Below the pieces are notes generated by a model. It made no database searches, was not told where the DNA came from, and worked only from the letters and a program-made list of their open reading frames with translations. Below, piece by piece: positions 30,767 through 43,707 of a stretch of DNA of 64,000 bases. Origin of the DNA: Phaseolus vulgaris. Taxonomy: Eukaryota; Streptophyta; Magnoliopsida; Fabales; Fabaceae. Location of the stretch: positions 6,526,477-6,590,476 of the forward strand of contig NC_023754.2 of NCBI RefSeq assembly GCF_000499845.2. Reading direction: 5' to 3'. A program made the position numbers and the translations under genes. How positions within the stretch are numbered: the first letter of the stretch is position 1; every line of letters begins with the position of its first letter.

Positions 30767-33500
30767 CTTTATAATTTAAGCATACTTGAATTCCATGAGT
30801 TCATGTTAAGTTTAAGGTATCTGTAACTCATGGCATTCTAGATGTGCAATAAACTCTTCTTCAACTTCTCACTACTTAAGGTTTTAATCTGTGATTTAAA
30901 TACTTAATGAAGTCGAGATATTTTTATTATAAATTACACTAGTTAGGCACAAACTTAAACAATAGTTCACATATTTTACATATTTGTGACATTGGTTTTC
31001 ATACATTTCATCCATGTATAACACGACATAATCATCGTATATACATTCCAACTCAGATTATATTTCATCATTCATCCTACATGTAGAGTTCTACATCTTA
31101 TCATGTGCATTATCAATCACATAATAATTTATACAATCGTATATCAAATTTATTATTCCCTATCTAAAAATAATTTCAATTCATCATTCATCACACTATA
31201 ATAATATTTAAAATAAAATAGTTTGATAAAATATAAAAAAATAGTGAAAAATAAACCATTTTAGTATTTATAAACATGTAAAATCATATTATTTAGAAAC
31301 ATTATATTCCTTCTACCACAAATTTTGCTTTCTCAACTAAAGATATGTTCACGCAACAACTTCTCAATCCCCCAAGAAACAAAACTCTCAAGTTTTTACT
31401 AAGTTAAATTTCTCTCAACAAACAAAAGAGTCATCAACAACTAAATTTCTCAGGTTTCCAAATAAATGAATTTTTCTCAGCAAACAAATGGTCACCCAAC
31501 CACTATATGAAAAAATCAATTCTTTATAGTTGCACAAATTGTGCAAAATTGGTCTTAAAAAGTTTAAGTTCATTATCATATATATAATTAAGTAATTATT
31601 TTCTCAATTAGACCATTTTAAACCAATTTGATTTACTTGTATTGTTCTATATTTTTAACTACCAAAGCATCCATCATCCTACTAGTGCATGTTTCTAGTT
31701 CAAACATTATTATAGTCTTATTCACAAAATAAATATGATTAACCTTAATTTTATCTCTTTACCAACATATTATTTTATATTACAAACTATTTAGAATTTC
31801 ACATACACATACTATAGAACTTCATCATTTCCATCACCTTCAACAATTCAATATCTCCTTCATACAACACATTACAACTAGTGATGTCTATTAAAAACAT
31901 TATATTATAAACATAAAATCAAAATCATAAATCTAATAAAAAAATTATCATCACGTATATTATTCATATCAAAACTCAAAATTCTATGAATGTTATCCAA
32001 CAAAACACATTTTCTACACAAAATTTTCAACATTGTGATCAAGTCGCATCTACAACTTAAATCATCTATTCTAAGATGCTATCAAATTTTAACTAGCTTC
32101 CCTTATATGTTTATTTACTCCAAAACAAATTTTATGCCTAATTGTCAAACTAAAAGTATCATTGCAATCCTAAGTTAGTAGAGGTTCATCTTTGTGTCTC
32201 AGACTCATAATGCAAACACAAAACTTACTCTAAACACAAATTTAATTGAAAAATATCTTCCGCTTTCTTTTAGTGTTGTCTATTAGTTACATTCAAATTC
32301 ATATTTTATTAGTTACATTAAGACAAATTCATATTTTGATAGCCAGATAACTCAAAATCTTAGGAGAAATAGAGAAATTTTTATTTTAGAAAAATCATGA
32401 TTTTTATAAATAAAGTTTAAATAGTTAAAGAAATTATTTATATACTTTTTAACTTAACTATTAAAACATTCATATTTTATTTAATTTAAATCAATTATAT
32501 TTTTAGACCAAATTAACGCAATCCTTAGATTGTCTATCTCCCAAAAACACAAACTAATAACTACCTACTTATTAAAATATTTTTCTTTCATTTACACGTC
32601 TTTTTAAATATTAGGAAGTTTTAATATTTGGACTACGTTGAATAACATGTCTTGAATATTATAAATTTTGTAATATAATTTTTTTTAGAACTGTGTTATG
32701 AAATATAGGTGGACCTTCTATTATGTAACCATAATAAACAAAATACTCTAAAAAAATATTATCATCCAATAAAACTAGATATATAAGTTTATAGTTATTG
32801 TTAAACAGAATTATAATTATAATTTCTAGTTCTATTTATATCTCATTTCTCTAACTTAATTTAATTTATCTAAATCTAAATTTTTTTCATATTAATATTT
32901 TCACCTAATTTTTCATTGTCTCTTATTAAACTTTTATACATGAAAATTAATTATTTTAGAGAAATAGTTGGTTAAAGTGAAATCTATAACATCCCCTCCA
33001 TTTCCATCATTCAACACATGAAGAACATCAAGAGAAACTAGGAAACGAAACAAGTAAAAATAGAAAAAGTGGTAAATCCGAGAAATAAGGATAGATAGAT
33101 TATTGATACAGACCAAGATGGATGGATATGCATTCAACAATCCACCAATTTATTTTGAAGTTCGAGTGAAGCCTCGACTTAGAAAAAGAGAAAGTGAACC
33201 ATTATACCACTCGTCATACTCAACACATAATAAGAACCTTAACGAAGACGCGACAACTAAACACATGTGCTCAACAAGTGAGCCCCATAATGTGAATATC
33301 CCATTATCCAACTTTGACACCCACTTCTTATCTACCAACCTTCCCAACTATGTAAAATCTGTAGCACTGCGGCAGAAAAAAGGGCTAGCACTATGGACCA
33401 CTTGCAACCAAGTGACGGTAACAACGATTTTTTACAGGTGCAACATTATATGACGTTTCCACTATAAAAGTGAACAAACCATTGCGACACCACCAATCCC
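30767..33500. other. AT-rich intergenic DNA, no gene seen
   Basis: Dense A/T sequence with frequent stops. A 116-codon frame at 33103-33453 has no domain, intron or partner and is not supported. The right end approaches the SMG7 3' end. Confidence 0.55.
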
Positions 33501-33534
33501 AGAAGATATAAGCTCCAAGACAACTGAATAGTCT

Positions 33535-33540
33535 TTTATT
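33535..33540 (-). terminator. Candidate polyadenylation signal of SMG7
   Basis: AATAAA on the minus strand, downstream of the proposed last 3'UTR exon. Plant signals are weak, so this is only the best visible candidate. Confidence 0.4.
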
Positions 33541-33846
33541 TATCACCACCTATCCACCAACCCAACCAACCAGACAAGGCATTTACTTTGAACGGTAAAG
33601 ATGCATGTTTATCTTCCTTCATCCGGGGACCGAAGAGCTCATCATAATCTGTGATCATTTGTCAAAAATGTTAAACAACTGAAAAATACAAGGGGTAGAA
33701 GTATAGGTTCCCCGTGAGACTTCCGCAACATTATTGGAAACAAACAATAAGACCAAAATTTAGTGAAAGAGTAGGAAGGTGTGACCTGCAATACTGTCCT
33801 CGTTTAAAGTTGTAAATATCAACAAATAGAAGAATTTGGTACTCAC

Positions 33847-34099
33847 CTTTTGTATTAGCAAGTGCCTGCAACAAGCCAAGGCCAAAGAAACTCCAACAAC
33901 ATTCAATGACGAAGCAGCAAAGTTGGAGTTTGATTGAGTAGCAAAAGGATGCAGCACATTCGCAATATGCCTTCAAGAACCTCAAATACATAATTATATT
34001 AGCAACAAAAAAGAACAGGGCAAAAGACAAACAATAAGCAAATAGAAATACAACATGATCCACACATAGAAGCATACCATCTATACTCTGATACTGACA
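33847..34099 (-). other. SMG7: SMG7 3'UTR with introns (predicted)
   Basis: After the stop at 34100 there are 22 nt and then a donor-like G|GTATGC (exon end 34078). An acceptor CTTGAAG fits an exon 33970-33847, which ends at a strong donor AAAAG|GTGAGT. Further acceptors downstream include TATTGCAG near 33794. This places the second exon junction about 146 nt after the stop, beyond the roughly 50-nt limit that triggers NMD. In Arabidopsis, SMG7 mRNA is known to have 3'UTR introns and to be NMD-controlled; the same architecture here is read from splice-site consensus only. Confidence 0.6.
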
Positions 34100-37000
34100 T
34101 CACACAAAGTAACGACCTGTCCAGATAGACTGTCCTTGAAATTGCTCAGGCAGAGGAGAAAACTGCTGATTTCCAGCTGAGAGCTGCTGTGGCTGCAGCT
34201 GCTGATCATGATGTGATTTTAAAAGATCATAATTTTGAAAATCTTGCCAACCATTCTGCTTCTCTGCATGAAGAGGCAGAGAATGAACTTGTTTTCCAGG
34301 AAAAGGAAAGCTGACATTGGGACTGAAGCCATTACTACTGACTAGCGGAGAATTTGACTGAGAGTAGTTGAGAGGACCATTGGAGCCTAATCCTTTGGTT
34401 GATGATCGAAAATGATATCCATCCAACCAACTGTAATCATCCATCATTGGATTCCCACTAATTGAATCTGAAACAGTGGATTCAACACCTTGCTTGGGAG
34501 GAAGGTGACTGAAACCAGGAGGAGGTCCAAGGTGCCTAGTTGGTCGACTGACTGGGGCTTTTCTAGAACCAACTGGCAAAGCTGATGCTTTTACAGCTAA
34601 GTTATCAGTAAATACTCCAGAAGATGCAATAGCATCAACTTTTGATGGTACTACAGAGTCCAAAGCTTTTGAGACACCATAAAACATGCCATTGGTATCA
34701 GCAGCACCTATAGATTGTTGGTTAGGAATAGGAAATGAAACATGGTTGGAGAAGCCAATAGCTTCTTGTACACCAGGTTTCATTGCATGCCCATTCTCAA
34801 ATATCCCAAGACCTTTCAAATTGTTAGCGATAGAAATTTCCTCCTCTAACCACCTAGATGTATGTAGCTGAAGTGGTTGCATGTGTTGAGGCACCATACC
34901 ACTACCAGGAACGGATAAAGTCTGATGACCTAGATTCATTAGAGGACTAGGAGTAGAATTAACATGAAATTTTAAATCCCCTCCAGATGCTTTTAGAACA
35001 GGTTCCAATCCCAGATTGGGTGTCCATGATGAGGCAACCACATCAGCTCGTGTCTCAGATACTATAGGCTTAAAAACAATAACCTCATCATCTTCATCAC
35101 CTTCCATTTGCTGGTGCTGGTTTGACTGAACAATTTCCAACTCTGATTTGTCAGCAGGTTTTTCTTGTACTAACTCTTTTGCATTCTGAATGTCTGAATA
35201 GGTAGGAAGAACAAAATCATCTGCAGTTTGAGGCTCAACACCAATTACAAATTTCTTGGCCTTTGAATCAAAATATATCACTTTCTTATCAACCTTAACA
35301 ACATTCGCTAAAGCCTTCCCCGCAGCTAAAATCCTTTTGACTCGAGCTTTTCTTTCCTTGTCACCATCACTTCCAATGGAATGCTTCCTTGAAAAATCCA
35401 AGATGGTTTGTGCAGGAAGAAGTGGAACAAATCCCCTTAACTCAAAGTCCTCCCACAAAGCATGTCGGTTTTCAGTTTCCCCTTCCTCATACCTGCTCAT
35501 GTTATTAAAGCAAGTCTCCTCTTCATCATCAATAGACATAGGCCCAATGGAAAGCAGCATATTCAAGAAGAATACACAACGGTTCCAAAATTCAGATCTC
35601 AAATTTGCCTGACTTTCATCCACATCATTGCCTGCAGCAAGATCTGGATAACAAGCTAACCACTCAACAAAAACCAAAATGCCTGGTAAAAGATAACTAG
35701 AAGAAGGATCACGCAGCTGTGCACATCTCTCTATTATGTAACCCATCAATTCAAAAGCAGCAGCAAATGCATTCTGAAGCAAAACAGCACGCTGTACAAT
35801 TTCTGCATAAGTTTGACCTTCAGATTCCTTGTTCACATTATAAACTGTAAATACTAGAATGCAAACAATTCTAACAATGACAAGTGCATTCTCGGTAGCA
35901 TCTGTCCCAAAATTCAGCTCTTCATCTTGTCCAGAAGACAAAAGCTCACGCAGGTCAGTGATTACAGCAGCAAGAACTTCAGCAAAAGTCTCAAGGCTAT
36001 AATGAGAAACAAAAGGTACAGGTCAGAGAAGCATATGAATCAACAGTGAAAATACATAGAAAGAAAATGTTAAGAATATACACCTAGTGCGTGTAAACAA
36101 GATTCCATTTAGACGGATAAAGCGAGTGCAGAAGTATATATAAGTTTCCTGTATAGTGGATGCTCCTGTTTTAGGACTGGCATCAACACTAGTACCCCTT
36201 GTTGCAAGTTTTGCTTCCCCTTTTCCTCTTCCTTTACCCGTTACTCGTGCAGAAGATTCCTTGACTGCATAAGCTTTAGCATCACCAGATAGCTGAGAGA
36301 AACTTTGACGATTCTATCATGAATTATAACAACAGCTAGTTAGAATAATTGTAATGTAATGCACCAAAAGGATCACAGACAATCGATGACACAAGGGTGA
36401 AAACAGAAAAAAAATTAGCACACCCCATTCACAAATATAAATAATAAACATAGAATCATGTTGAAGGACGTATTCTTTAATCCCAAAGTGGTCGAGGCCA
36501 AAGCATGTTTCTTTAAAGATCTTAATACTACCAAATTAATACAATTATGTAATCAAAAAAATACATGCATGAACTTCCCCTAAGATGTATACTGATAACA
36601 TGGCTCCACCACCATGCAACTACTCTTAATATATAATACGATTCTTTAATACACTAAATTTCCAGCATTGAACAGTAAGAGTAAGAATTAGTGAATCTCA
36701 TCCTCATAATATCACTTTAGTCTGCAAGCAATAATCATGATATGACATGGCATCAAGAAGATGAAAGGCTGAATTAAAAGCCAAAGCAAAGAATAAAACA
36801 CAAAGTACTTAAACAATAACAAGAGCAAAACCATAGTGCCATGATCACATTACCTTATCAAATGCAACTATCAAGTTTTCTCTTGCAGTCGTGAATGGAC
36901 TATCTACAGCCAGACTACGAAAATACCTATAAATAGTCACCAACATATCCCCAGAGTATGAAGCCAACAAAGCAAGCTGGAAAAACAGACTCGTTAAAAT

Positions 37001-38521
37001 GGAATATAAAAACCATGAAACATAAGTAAAAAAATCTATAAAGCATGCAACCATTAAAAATCACAATGGATGCATGACTGCCAAATACCTGGTGATGGGG
37101 GTTTCCACTAGAAGGCCACAGGGATGCAGCTTGCAAGTAGTAACTAGAAGCTGCTGTATACTCCCGGTTTTTTGAATCACCTTCACCATACATACCTTTA
37201 TAACGAGCAAGATCACCCAAGTATATCAGACAACGATGACAAGCTACTAAACCTTTCTTCATCTCAGCAGATTTTTTTCCATCTTTCTCCATCACAATCC
37301 GATTCTCTGAATCCTCAAAGTAACCAAGAGGAAGACCATACTTAGCTCTGATCTTCGTAATAAGGTCATGGTAAAATCCAGTTGCTTCTGAAAGAAAAGT
37401 CTTAAATTGTAGCCTTATTTTAGTTATCCGGTCAGGTCGTGCAGGGCCTTTCACTCCCTGAGATGGGTTTGCACTTGTAGAAGAAAGAGAAGCAGCACTG
37501 AAGTATGCTCTAAACTCCTCAATCCGCTTATAATGCAACTGCCAGAGTGCATATTCAATATTGTGCTGCTCAGAGAAAGCATGATCCTCAAGAATTATTG
37601 CTTCATAATTCTCACGCATCTGTTGCCAAGCATTTGGATCCGATGGAACCCGCGCCTGAGCTGACCTCCGACGCTTATTCTCCAATTCAAGGTTCTATGT
37701 AACAAATAATTATAATGTTACAAAACAGACCTCTAGTATTCCTTTTACCAAAATTCAAGGTTCTAAGTAATAAGTAATTGTAATGTTACAAAACAGACCT
37801 CAGGTATCTATATCTCACCAAAAAAAGGTAATGTAAATCAATGTTAAAAACAAGAAAACCATGGCAAACAACAGAAAGTAAAAAATTCTGCGAATTTTTT
37901 GTTTCAATGTATAGTTATGCATTTTCATGTTCAACAATTCACAGTCAAAGAACATTGAGAATTCTTAATTAGTATATTTATTTACTTAGGCTTAATAGTG
38001 AGGAGCTTGACATTGAAAAACAAATCACTGGAGTTGCAGTTCAATTCAATGATTGGTTCCAAAATGAAGACATTTATTACTTAATGCCATTTTATTTTAT
38101 AATGGCATTTTCCCATGGCTAATTTTATCATAGAAGAACTATTGCGAAAAAGAGATTTACCAAGTCAGTAAGCAAGCGAATTTCAACTTCATAGAATCTA
38201 AATTTTAAAATCATTACAAAATATCTGAGTAGGATTAACAATCAATATTTTAGCAAAACATTCAAGTTTTAAATTGAAAATAAACCACGATACCAAGCGA
38301 GGCATTTTAATCAATGAAGTAAACCAGATTATACAAAATTTACACCAATAAAGCATCGCAGCAATTTAAATCGCATTGCTCGTTCATCAATTTTTTAAAG
38401 TTTCCCTCAAAGTGAATTGCCACAAAAAAAAGGGTAAAGAAGGTAATACCTTTTCATAGAGGCGTTGGGCACGCTCCCTCGATGAAGGAGCAGACATTTT
38501 ATCCATTTCTATTAACATCAT
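34100..38521 (-). CDS. SMG7: SMG7, EST1/SMG7-family nonsense-mediated mRNA decay factor (five coding exons, 975 aa)
   Basis: SMG7 binds phosphorylated UPF1 through a 14-3-3-like TPR domain and directs target mRNAs to decay; in plants it also acts in meiotic exit. Exons on the minus strand: 38521-38450, 37694-37089, 36976-36854, 36313-36084 and 35996-34100, all with GT-AG introns; the phases join cleanly to 2928 nt. The start is the first ATG after an in-frame stop, giving MMLIEMDKMSAPSSRERAQ; ATGs a few codons on are alternatives. Residues about 25-270 hold the EST1/14-3-3-like part (ARVPSDPNAWQQMRENYE, LIYLGDLARYKG, YYLQAASLWPSSGNPHHQ). About 270-480 is the EST1 DNA/RNA-binding-like helical region with GFVPLLPAQTILDFSRKHS. 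The rest is low complexity with GPPPGFSHLPPKQG near residue 835. The length fits plant SMG7. No breaks are seen. Confidence 0.95.
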
Positions 38522-39620
38522 CCATCAATTATTTCTTGACTAACCAGACTCAAATCACATCAATCCTGCAAAAATAAATTATACAATTATAAATTGTTCA
38601 CTTCAATGATTCATGGAATAGTTAGCAAGTAAACTGATCACAGACTACCAGAGCCTCCATTCAAATTAATATCTTATATTCATACTTTTTGAAAGAAAAA
38701 CTGAAAACTAAATGACAGACCAATTGAACTTTAAAAATGAAGTTTGAATTGAACAAACCACAGACGGTATTAAACAAGATATAGCATAAAGTTCTAATAG
38801 AAACATGCTTCACAACTGAAACCTCCGAAAGTCAAACTCAGAACAAAAGTCCAGTAAAACAGACTAATTAAGACTTCAGAACAAATATTGTTTCAGATAA
38901 AAACAAATAAAACAAAAACTTAGGGTATCAAAAACTGAACCCACACAAACAAACAACACACAGCATAAATCGATCGCAATCATACGAATCTGCAAAACCG
39001 CAATCAGACAACCGATAAAAAGTACCAAAAAATCGAAAAAAAAGAAAGAATAAACAATAACAACAACAAAGCAATAATCGGAAACGCCTCGACATCTTTC
39101 AGACCCCAAAAACAATTCATGTACTTCAATTTCACAAACTCCAATCATAAGATTCGTGCAAATTCGAATGTCAAAAGCTCCGATTCGCAGAGTAATTTAA
39201 TAATATCGAGAGATAAAAAAAACGAAAAATGAAAGGCAATACCAGATCTGCAAATCCTTCAGCGATAAATCGCACTAGAACCAATCAATTCCGTGATTTC
39301 ACAGCAGAAGCAAAAGAGAAACAATAATTGAAGCTTCGCAAAGCAAAAAATCAATTAAACAAAGTAAATACAAAAATAAACAAACGGATAAATAGATAAC
39401 AAAACTGACCTGTGTGGGAAGGGATCAATCAAGAGCAGGGGATTGAAATCGAGAGAGGAATGAAGAAGGTCTTCGTTAGGGTTTCGGTTGAGAGAGAGAG
39501 AAATAGAGAGAAAGTTTGTTGCGGGGTCCAAAAAGAGATTATGAGACGAGGAAATTCAATTCAACGTGTTTGTTTCTCTCTTTCTTTCTCTCTCTATCTC
39601 TTATTGTTGTGGTGAGTTTT
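38522..39620 (-). other. SMG7: SMG7 5'UTR with two introns (predicted)
   Basis: The start-codon exon extends to an acceptor TTTTTGCAG (exon edge 38565). Upstream, G|GTATTG is a donor at 39241-39242 (exon end 39243), and CACACAG|GTCAGT is a donor at 39404-39409 (exon end 39410). So two leader introns are likely. The first exon is pyrimidine-rich in transcript sense, with TCTCTCTC runs near 39490-39510 and 39575-39600. Confidence 0.6.
39476..39484 (-). promoter_or_regulatory. Telo-box in the SMG7 leader
   Basis: AAACCCTAA on the minus strand, between CT-rich blocks in the first leader exon. Such boxes are common near start sites of plant housekeeping genes. Confidence 0.6.
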
Positions 39621-39671
39621 TTTTTTTTTTTTCTTGGGCGGCCATGCCAACACAGCGTTTAAAGGAACACT

Positions 39672-40837
39672 TTTCCATTCAGCAACTTTCAATTCTTGAC
39701 CTCTCTTCCATCTTCTTTTTATTTTCTTAGTTGTTTTCGGTGTATTTGTATTTAAAGATTTTTCAATTTTCATATGTTGTAAATTTTTATCTTTAATCTT
39801 TTAAATAATAACAATAATAAGTAAATAAATTATGTTAATATTTTTAGTTATGTAAAAACATATTAAAAAATCGTTTTTATTCTTTATTTTGTGTTTATAA
39901 TTCAACTGCTGTATTAAAATCAGTTTCTCACGTCTTTCATATTCTTCTTTTTTGGGTATGTTTGTATTCTACACACAACTAATGTTTGCAATTTGCTGTT
40001 AAATAATGCAAATTACCTCAATTATAATTAATTTAAATCATAAAATATATTGATCAAAACGACAAAACTTCCTTTTATAACTTTCTTATACTTTTGAAGG
40101 AAAAGTAAAATAAATTTATTATAATATTATATAAAATATAAATATAAATAAGTTTAATGATTTAGTTGATTGTTTTAATAAATTGTATATTTATTGTAAT
40201 AGTCTTAACTACTGCCTGTATCATAAAATTAATAAAATTTTCTTTATATACTTATTTCCATTCAGCAACTTTCAATTCTTGACCTCTCTTCCATCTTCTT
40301 TTTATTTTCTTAGTTGTTTTCGGTGTATTTGTATTTAAAGATTTTTCAATTTTCATATGTTGTAAATTTTTATCTTTAATCTTTTAAATAATAACAATAA
40401 TAAGTAAATAAATTATGTTAATATTTTTAGTTATGTAAAAACATATTAAAAAATCGTTTTTATTCTTTATTTTGTGTTTATAATTCAACTGCTGTATTAA
40501 AATCAGTTTCTCACGTCTTTCATATTCTTCTTTTTTGGGTATGTTTGTATTCTACACACAACTAATGTTTGCAATTTGCTGTTAAATAATGCAAATTACC
40601 TCAATTATAATTAATTTAAATCATAAAATATATTGATCAAAACGACAAAACTTCCTTTTATAACTTTCTTATACTTTTGAAGGAAAAGTAAAATAAATTT
40701 ATTATAATATTATATAAAATATAAATATAAATAAGTTTAATGATTTAGTTGATTGTTTTAATAAATTGTATATTTATTGTAATAGTCTTAACTACTGCCT
40801 GTATCATAAAATTAATAAAATTTTCTTTATATACTTA
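39672..40837. repeat. 583-bp tandem duplication upstream of SMG7
   Basis: 39672-40254 is repeated at 40255-40837. I found no difference between the copies when reading them through. The boundary word TTTCCATTCAGC occurs at both starts, and TATACTTATTT at both ends. The unit is AT-rich and holds no gene. It begins right behind the SMG7 transcription start region. Confidence 0.92.
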
Positions 40838-40845
40838 TTTAAATA

Positions 40846-40882
<37 letters not shown>

Positions 40883-41816
40883 CTTTATAGAAATTGAAAT
40901 AAAAACTACATATGTGATAGTTTTTTTTCCTCAACTAAAAGATAACCACTAATCAGTTACTTTTTAAAATTAATTATCTGTAATATGATTGGAGAACAAA
41001 TATCTATGATATATTCTATTTTTTAATATTTTTTAGTTTAAACTTTTTCTATAGTTTTATTCTTATATTTTGTAAGTGTCGTTTTAAATTTTTTCTATTT
41101 TTACTTTATAAATATAATCAACTTAACATAATTTATTTTATTATTTTACCACCAATAAAAAAATTATTTTATACGTATTTAACTGTATTTTTTTATATAT
41201 AAACCATTTTTTATAATTTTGTCCTTTAATATTAGTAATTTTAATTTAAAATATATAATAACAATGATAATGACATTTTTTATTCATAAGGATCACATTT
41301 TAGGATGATGGTTTAGGATGATGGTTTGCAAATTTATGGATGATGTGTTCTATACATTTACTCGATTATTGTTATAATTTAATAATAAATACATTCATTA
41401 ACAAAAAATTTACTTCTTTTGAATGATAGGAAAAATGAAAGAAATTATAAATACCAATTTTTATTTGGTGTCTTAGAATTTATTACTATAAAACCATGAT
41501 AGTGTATATTACTCTTCTCTTTAGAACATATATATTTTAAATAAATTTTAATTATTTTTTAAAAATAATTTAAATTATTTATCAAAAATATATTTAAAAT
41601 AAAGATTGTATGTCATTATTTTATTTATAAAAAACATTAACCATGTAATTAAATTGTGAAATTAAATATATTCTAATTTTTTAATTAATATTTTATTATT
41701 TTACACTAAATTAATTTTAAATAATAATAAAGAATAAAAAACATTGCAAAATTTCAAATATTTTAAAGTAACAACAAAAATTACCAAATTACTAAGACTA
41801 AGACTATAATATTTTA
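40838..41816. other. AT-rich intergenic DNA with (TA)n
   Basis: A (TA)n tract lies at about 40849-40879. The remainder is AT-rich with no gene seen, up to the left edge of the split LTR. Confidence 0.6.
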
Positions 41817-42397
41817 TGTTATTGTAACATGCTCCTAGTTCTTGATTATTTTTTGTACTGGCCAGACCTCGGTCATCGATGTCAGAGAAAGACATCAGAC
41901 ATTGGTGGTCCGACAGTAATAATGGGTCACGTAAGTTGGGTCCCACCGACAATATGAGTTAACACCTAAATACCAGAAAGACCTAAATCACGAGAGGATC
42001 ATACATGGGGTGTGTATAGTACATTCGGATATGACACAAGCAAGTGTTCCCTGGAGGCGCTAAGGTTCGTAAGGGTTAGGGTTTATAGGGAAAGACTGCA
42101 TGCATGGCACGTGAATAATTAGGGCACCCACAAAATAGATGGCGTCGCAGTGCTGGTACATGAGTTGGTACCCTGACGACCATATTGTTAGAAAGATTGC
42201 ACTTCAGAAGAGGCAAGTCTTGTGCCCCGACTGCGCTAAGCTTGCGCGACGCGTCACACCTCACCAGTGAACTCTAATTCCACTTAAGGAAAGATCCTTG
42301 AGGAATAGGGAAGTTGACCTAATACAACCTATATAAAGGGTGGTGAGAACCCTAGAAAAGGTACGTTGTTTTTAAGACTGAAACTACTTGACACACT

Positions 42398-42427
42398 CAC
42401 TACACCATTTTTTACCTTAGACAACAC
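42398..42427 (+). repeat. CACTA terminal inverted repeat, left
   Basis: Pairs with 51956-51985 over 30 bp with two mismatches. Confidence 0.93.
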
Positions 42428-42800
42428 CTAAAAAGCGTTGCCTAAAGTAGGAAAAGCGTTGTCTTAACTTTAGGCAACGCTTTGACAACGCTTTTCCAAT
42501 CGTGGAATATGCAGCCGTGGGCTTAGGTTTAGGCAACACTTTTTTGCAGCCGTTGCCTTATATTGGTAGAATAGGCAACGTTTTTTGGGATAACTTTTAG
42601 GCAACGTTTTTTCTCATAATGTTTAGGCAACACATTTTCAATGTTGCCTATTGTTTAGGCAACGTTTTGTAAAATGTTGTCATTCGTAAAGACAACACTT
42701 ATTTAAATGTACTATATGTTTTTTGGAGAGAATATTTAGGCAACGTTTTTCTTGATAATGTTTAGACAACACTTTTTTAAATGTTGCAATTTTGTTTAAA
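42412..42800. repeat. CACTA subterminal repeats, left
   Basis: Many copies of TTTAGGCAAC(G/A)(C/T)TTTT in both orientations, decaying toward the interior. In En/Spm-type elements such motifs bind the TnpA-type protein. Confidence 0.88.
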
Positions 42801-43707
42801 CAATATTTATTTGAATGAATATTTATTTGAATGGAACAATTGCGTTTAAATAATTATGGTAAAATTATGTGAATGCATTAAGTCACTAATGTATTTATTA
42901 TTTTAAAGTAAAAATATAATAAGTCAAACTATTTATTTAATTTTTACAAAATAAATTAATTAATCTATTGAAGACAATTGATAACAAATAAAATTTATAA
43001 TATTTAGAAATATAATTAAATATGCAACTAACATATAATGTATATCTGAAAACATAATTAGATAGATGAAAACATTAAAAAATATGATTTAACGTCGTCT
43101 AGTACACTTTTAAAATTAAAAGAAATTACAACTTATATCAAACAAAAGTGTTTGATTTATTTCTACATTTTGTGAATTCTCTTCTCCGTATGATCTTCAA
43201 CTTCATCCTGAATAAAGAAACAAGAAAAAAATATCAAGTAGACAAAAAAAAACAAAATAATCACTACATTAAACTTATTAAACTACTGACCAAAGGCCTT
43301 TTTCTAAAATATGCCCAAGAAATTACAAGAAGCATTTGCTTCAAATTAAAAATAACTCAGTGGTCAAAGGAAGTGAAACAATGAAGAAGGGAATAAAAAA
43401 ATGTAAAAAAAAATAGTACAAGTGGAAATCCACTATTGAATTGGTGTGACTACTGCTTATGCTCCATCTTTGCTTTAATTAAGAAAAAATAATCATCTTA
43501 TATCTCCAATGTACACAATCATACTAAAATAAAATTTAAAATAAAAAATGGTTTTCCATGCCAAAGATACGAATCAAAAGAAAAAAATGAAAAGAAAAAA
43601 AAGAGTAGAACACAGAAAAAGGTAACCCAAATATATATTCTAACTTTAATTATGATCAGCAGTTTCTTGTTTTCTACAAACAATATTATATATATTTAAG
43701 TTGTAAT
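42801..43707. other. Internal CACTA non-coding sequence
   Basis: AT-rich sequence between the subterminal repeats and the second ORF. It probably includes 3' parts of the TnpA-type transcript; a 78-codon plus-strand frame at 43148-43384 has no domain. Confidence 0.6.

Noticed and set aside
33103..33453. 116-codon plus-strand frame
   Set aside because: No domain, no codon pattern I trust, and it lies just downstream of the SMG7 3' end in AT-rich DNA.
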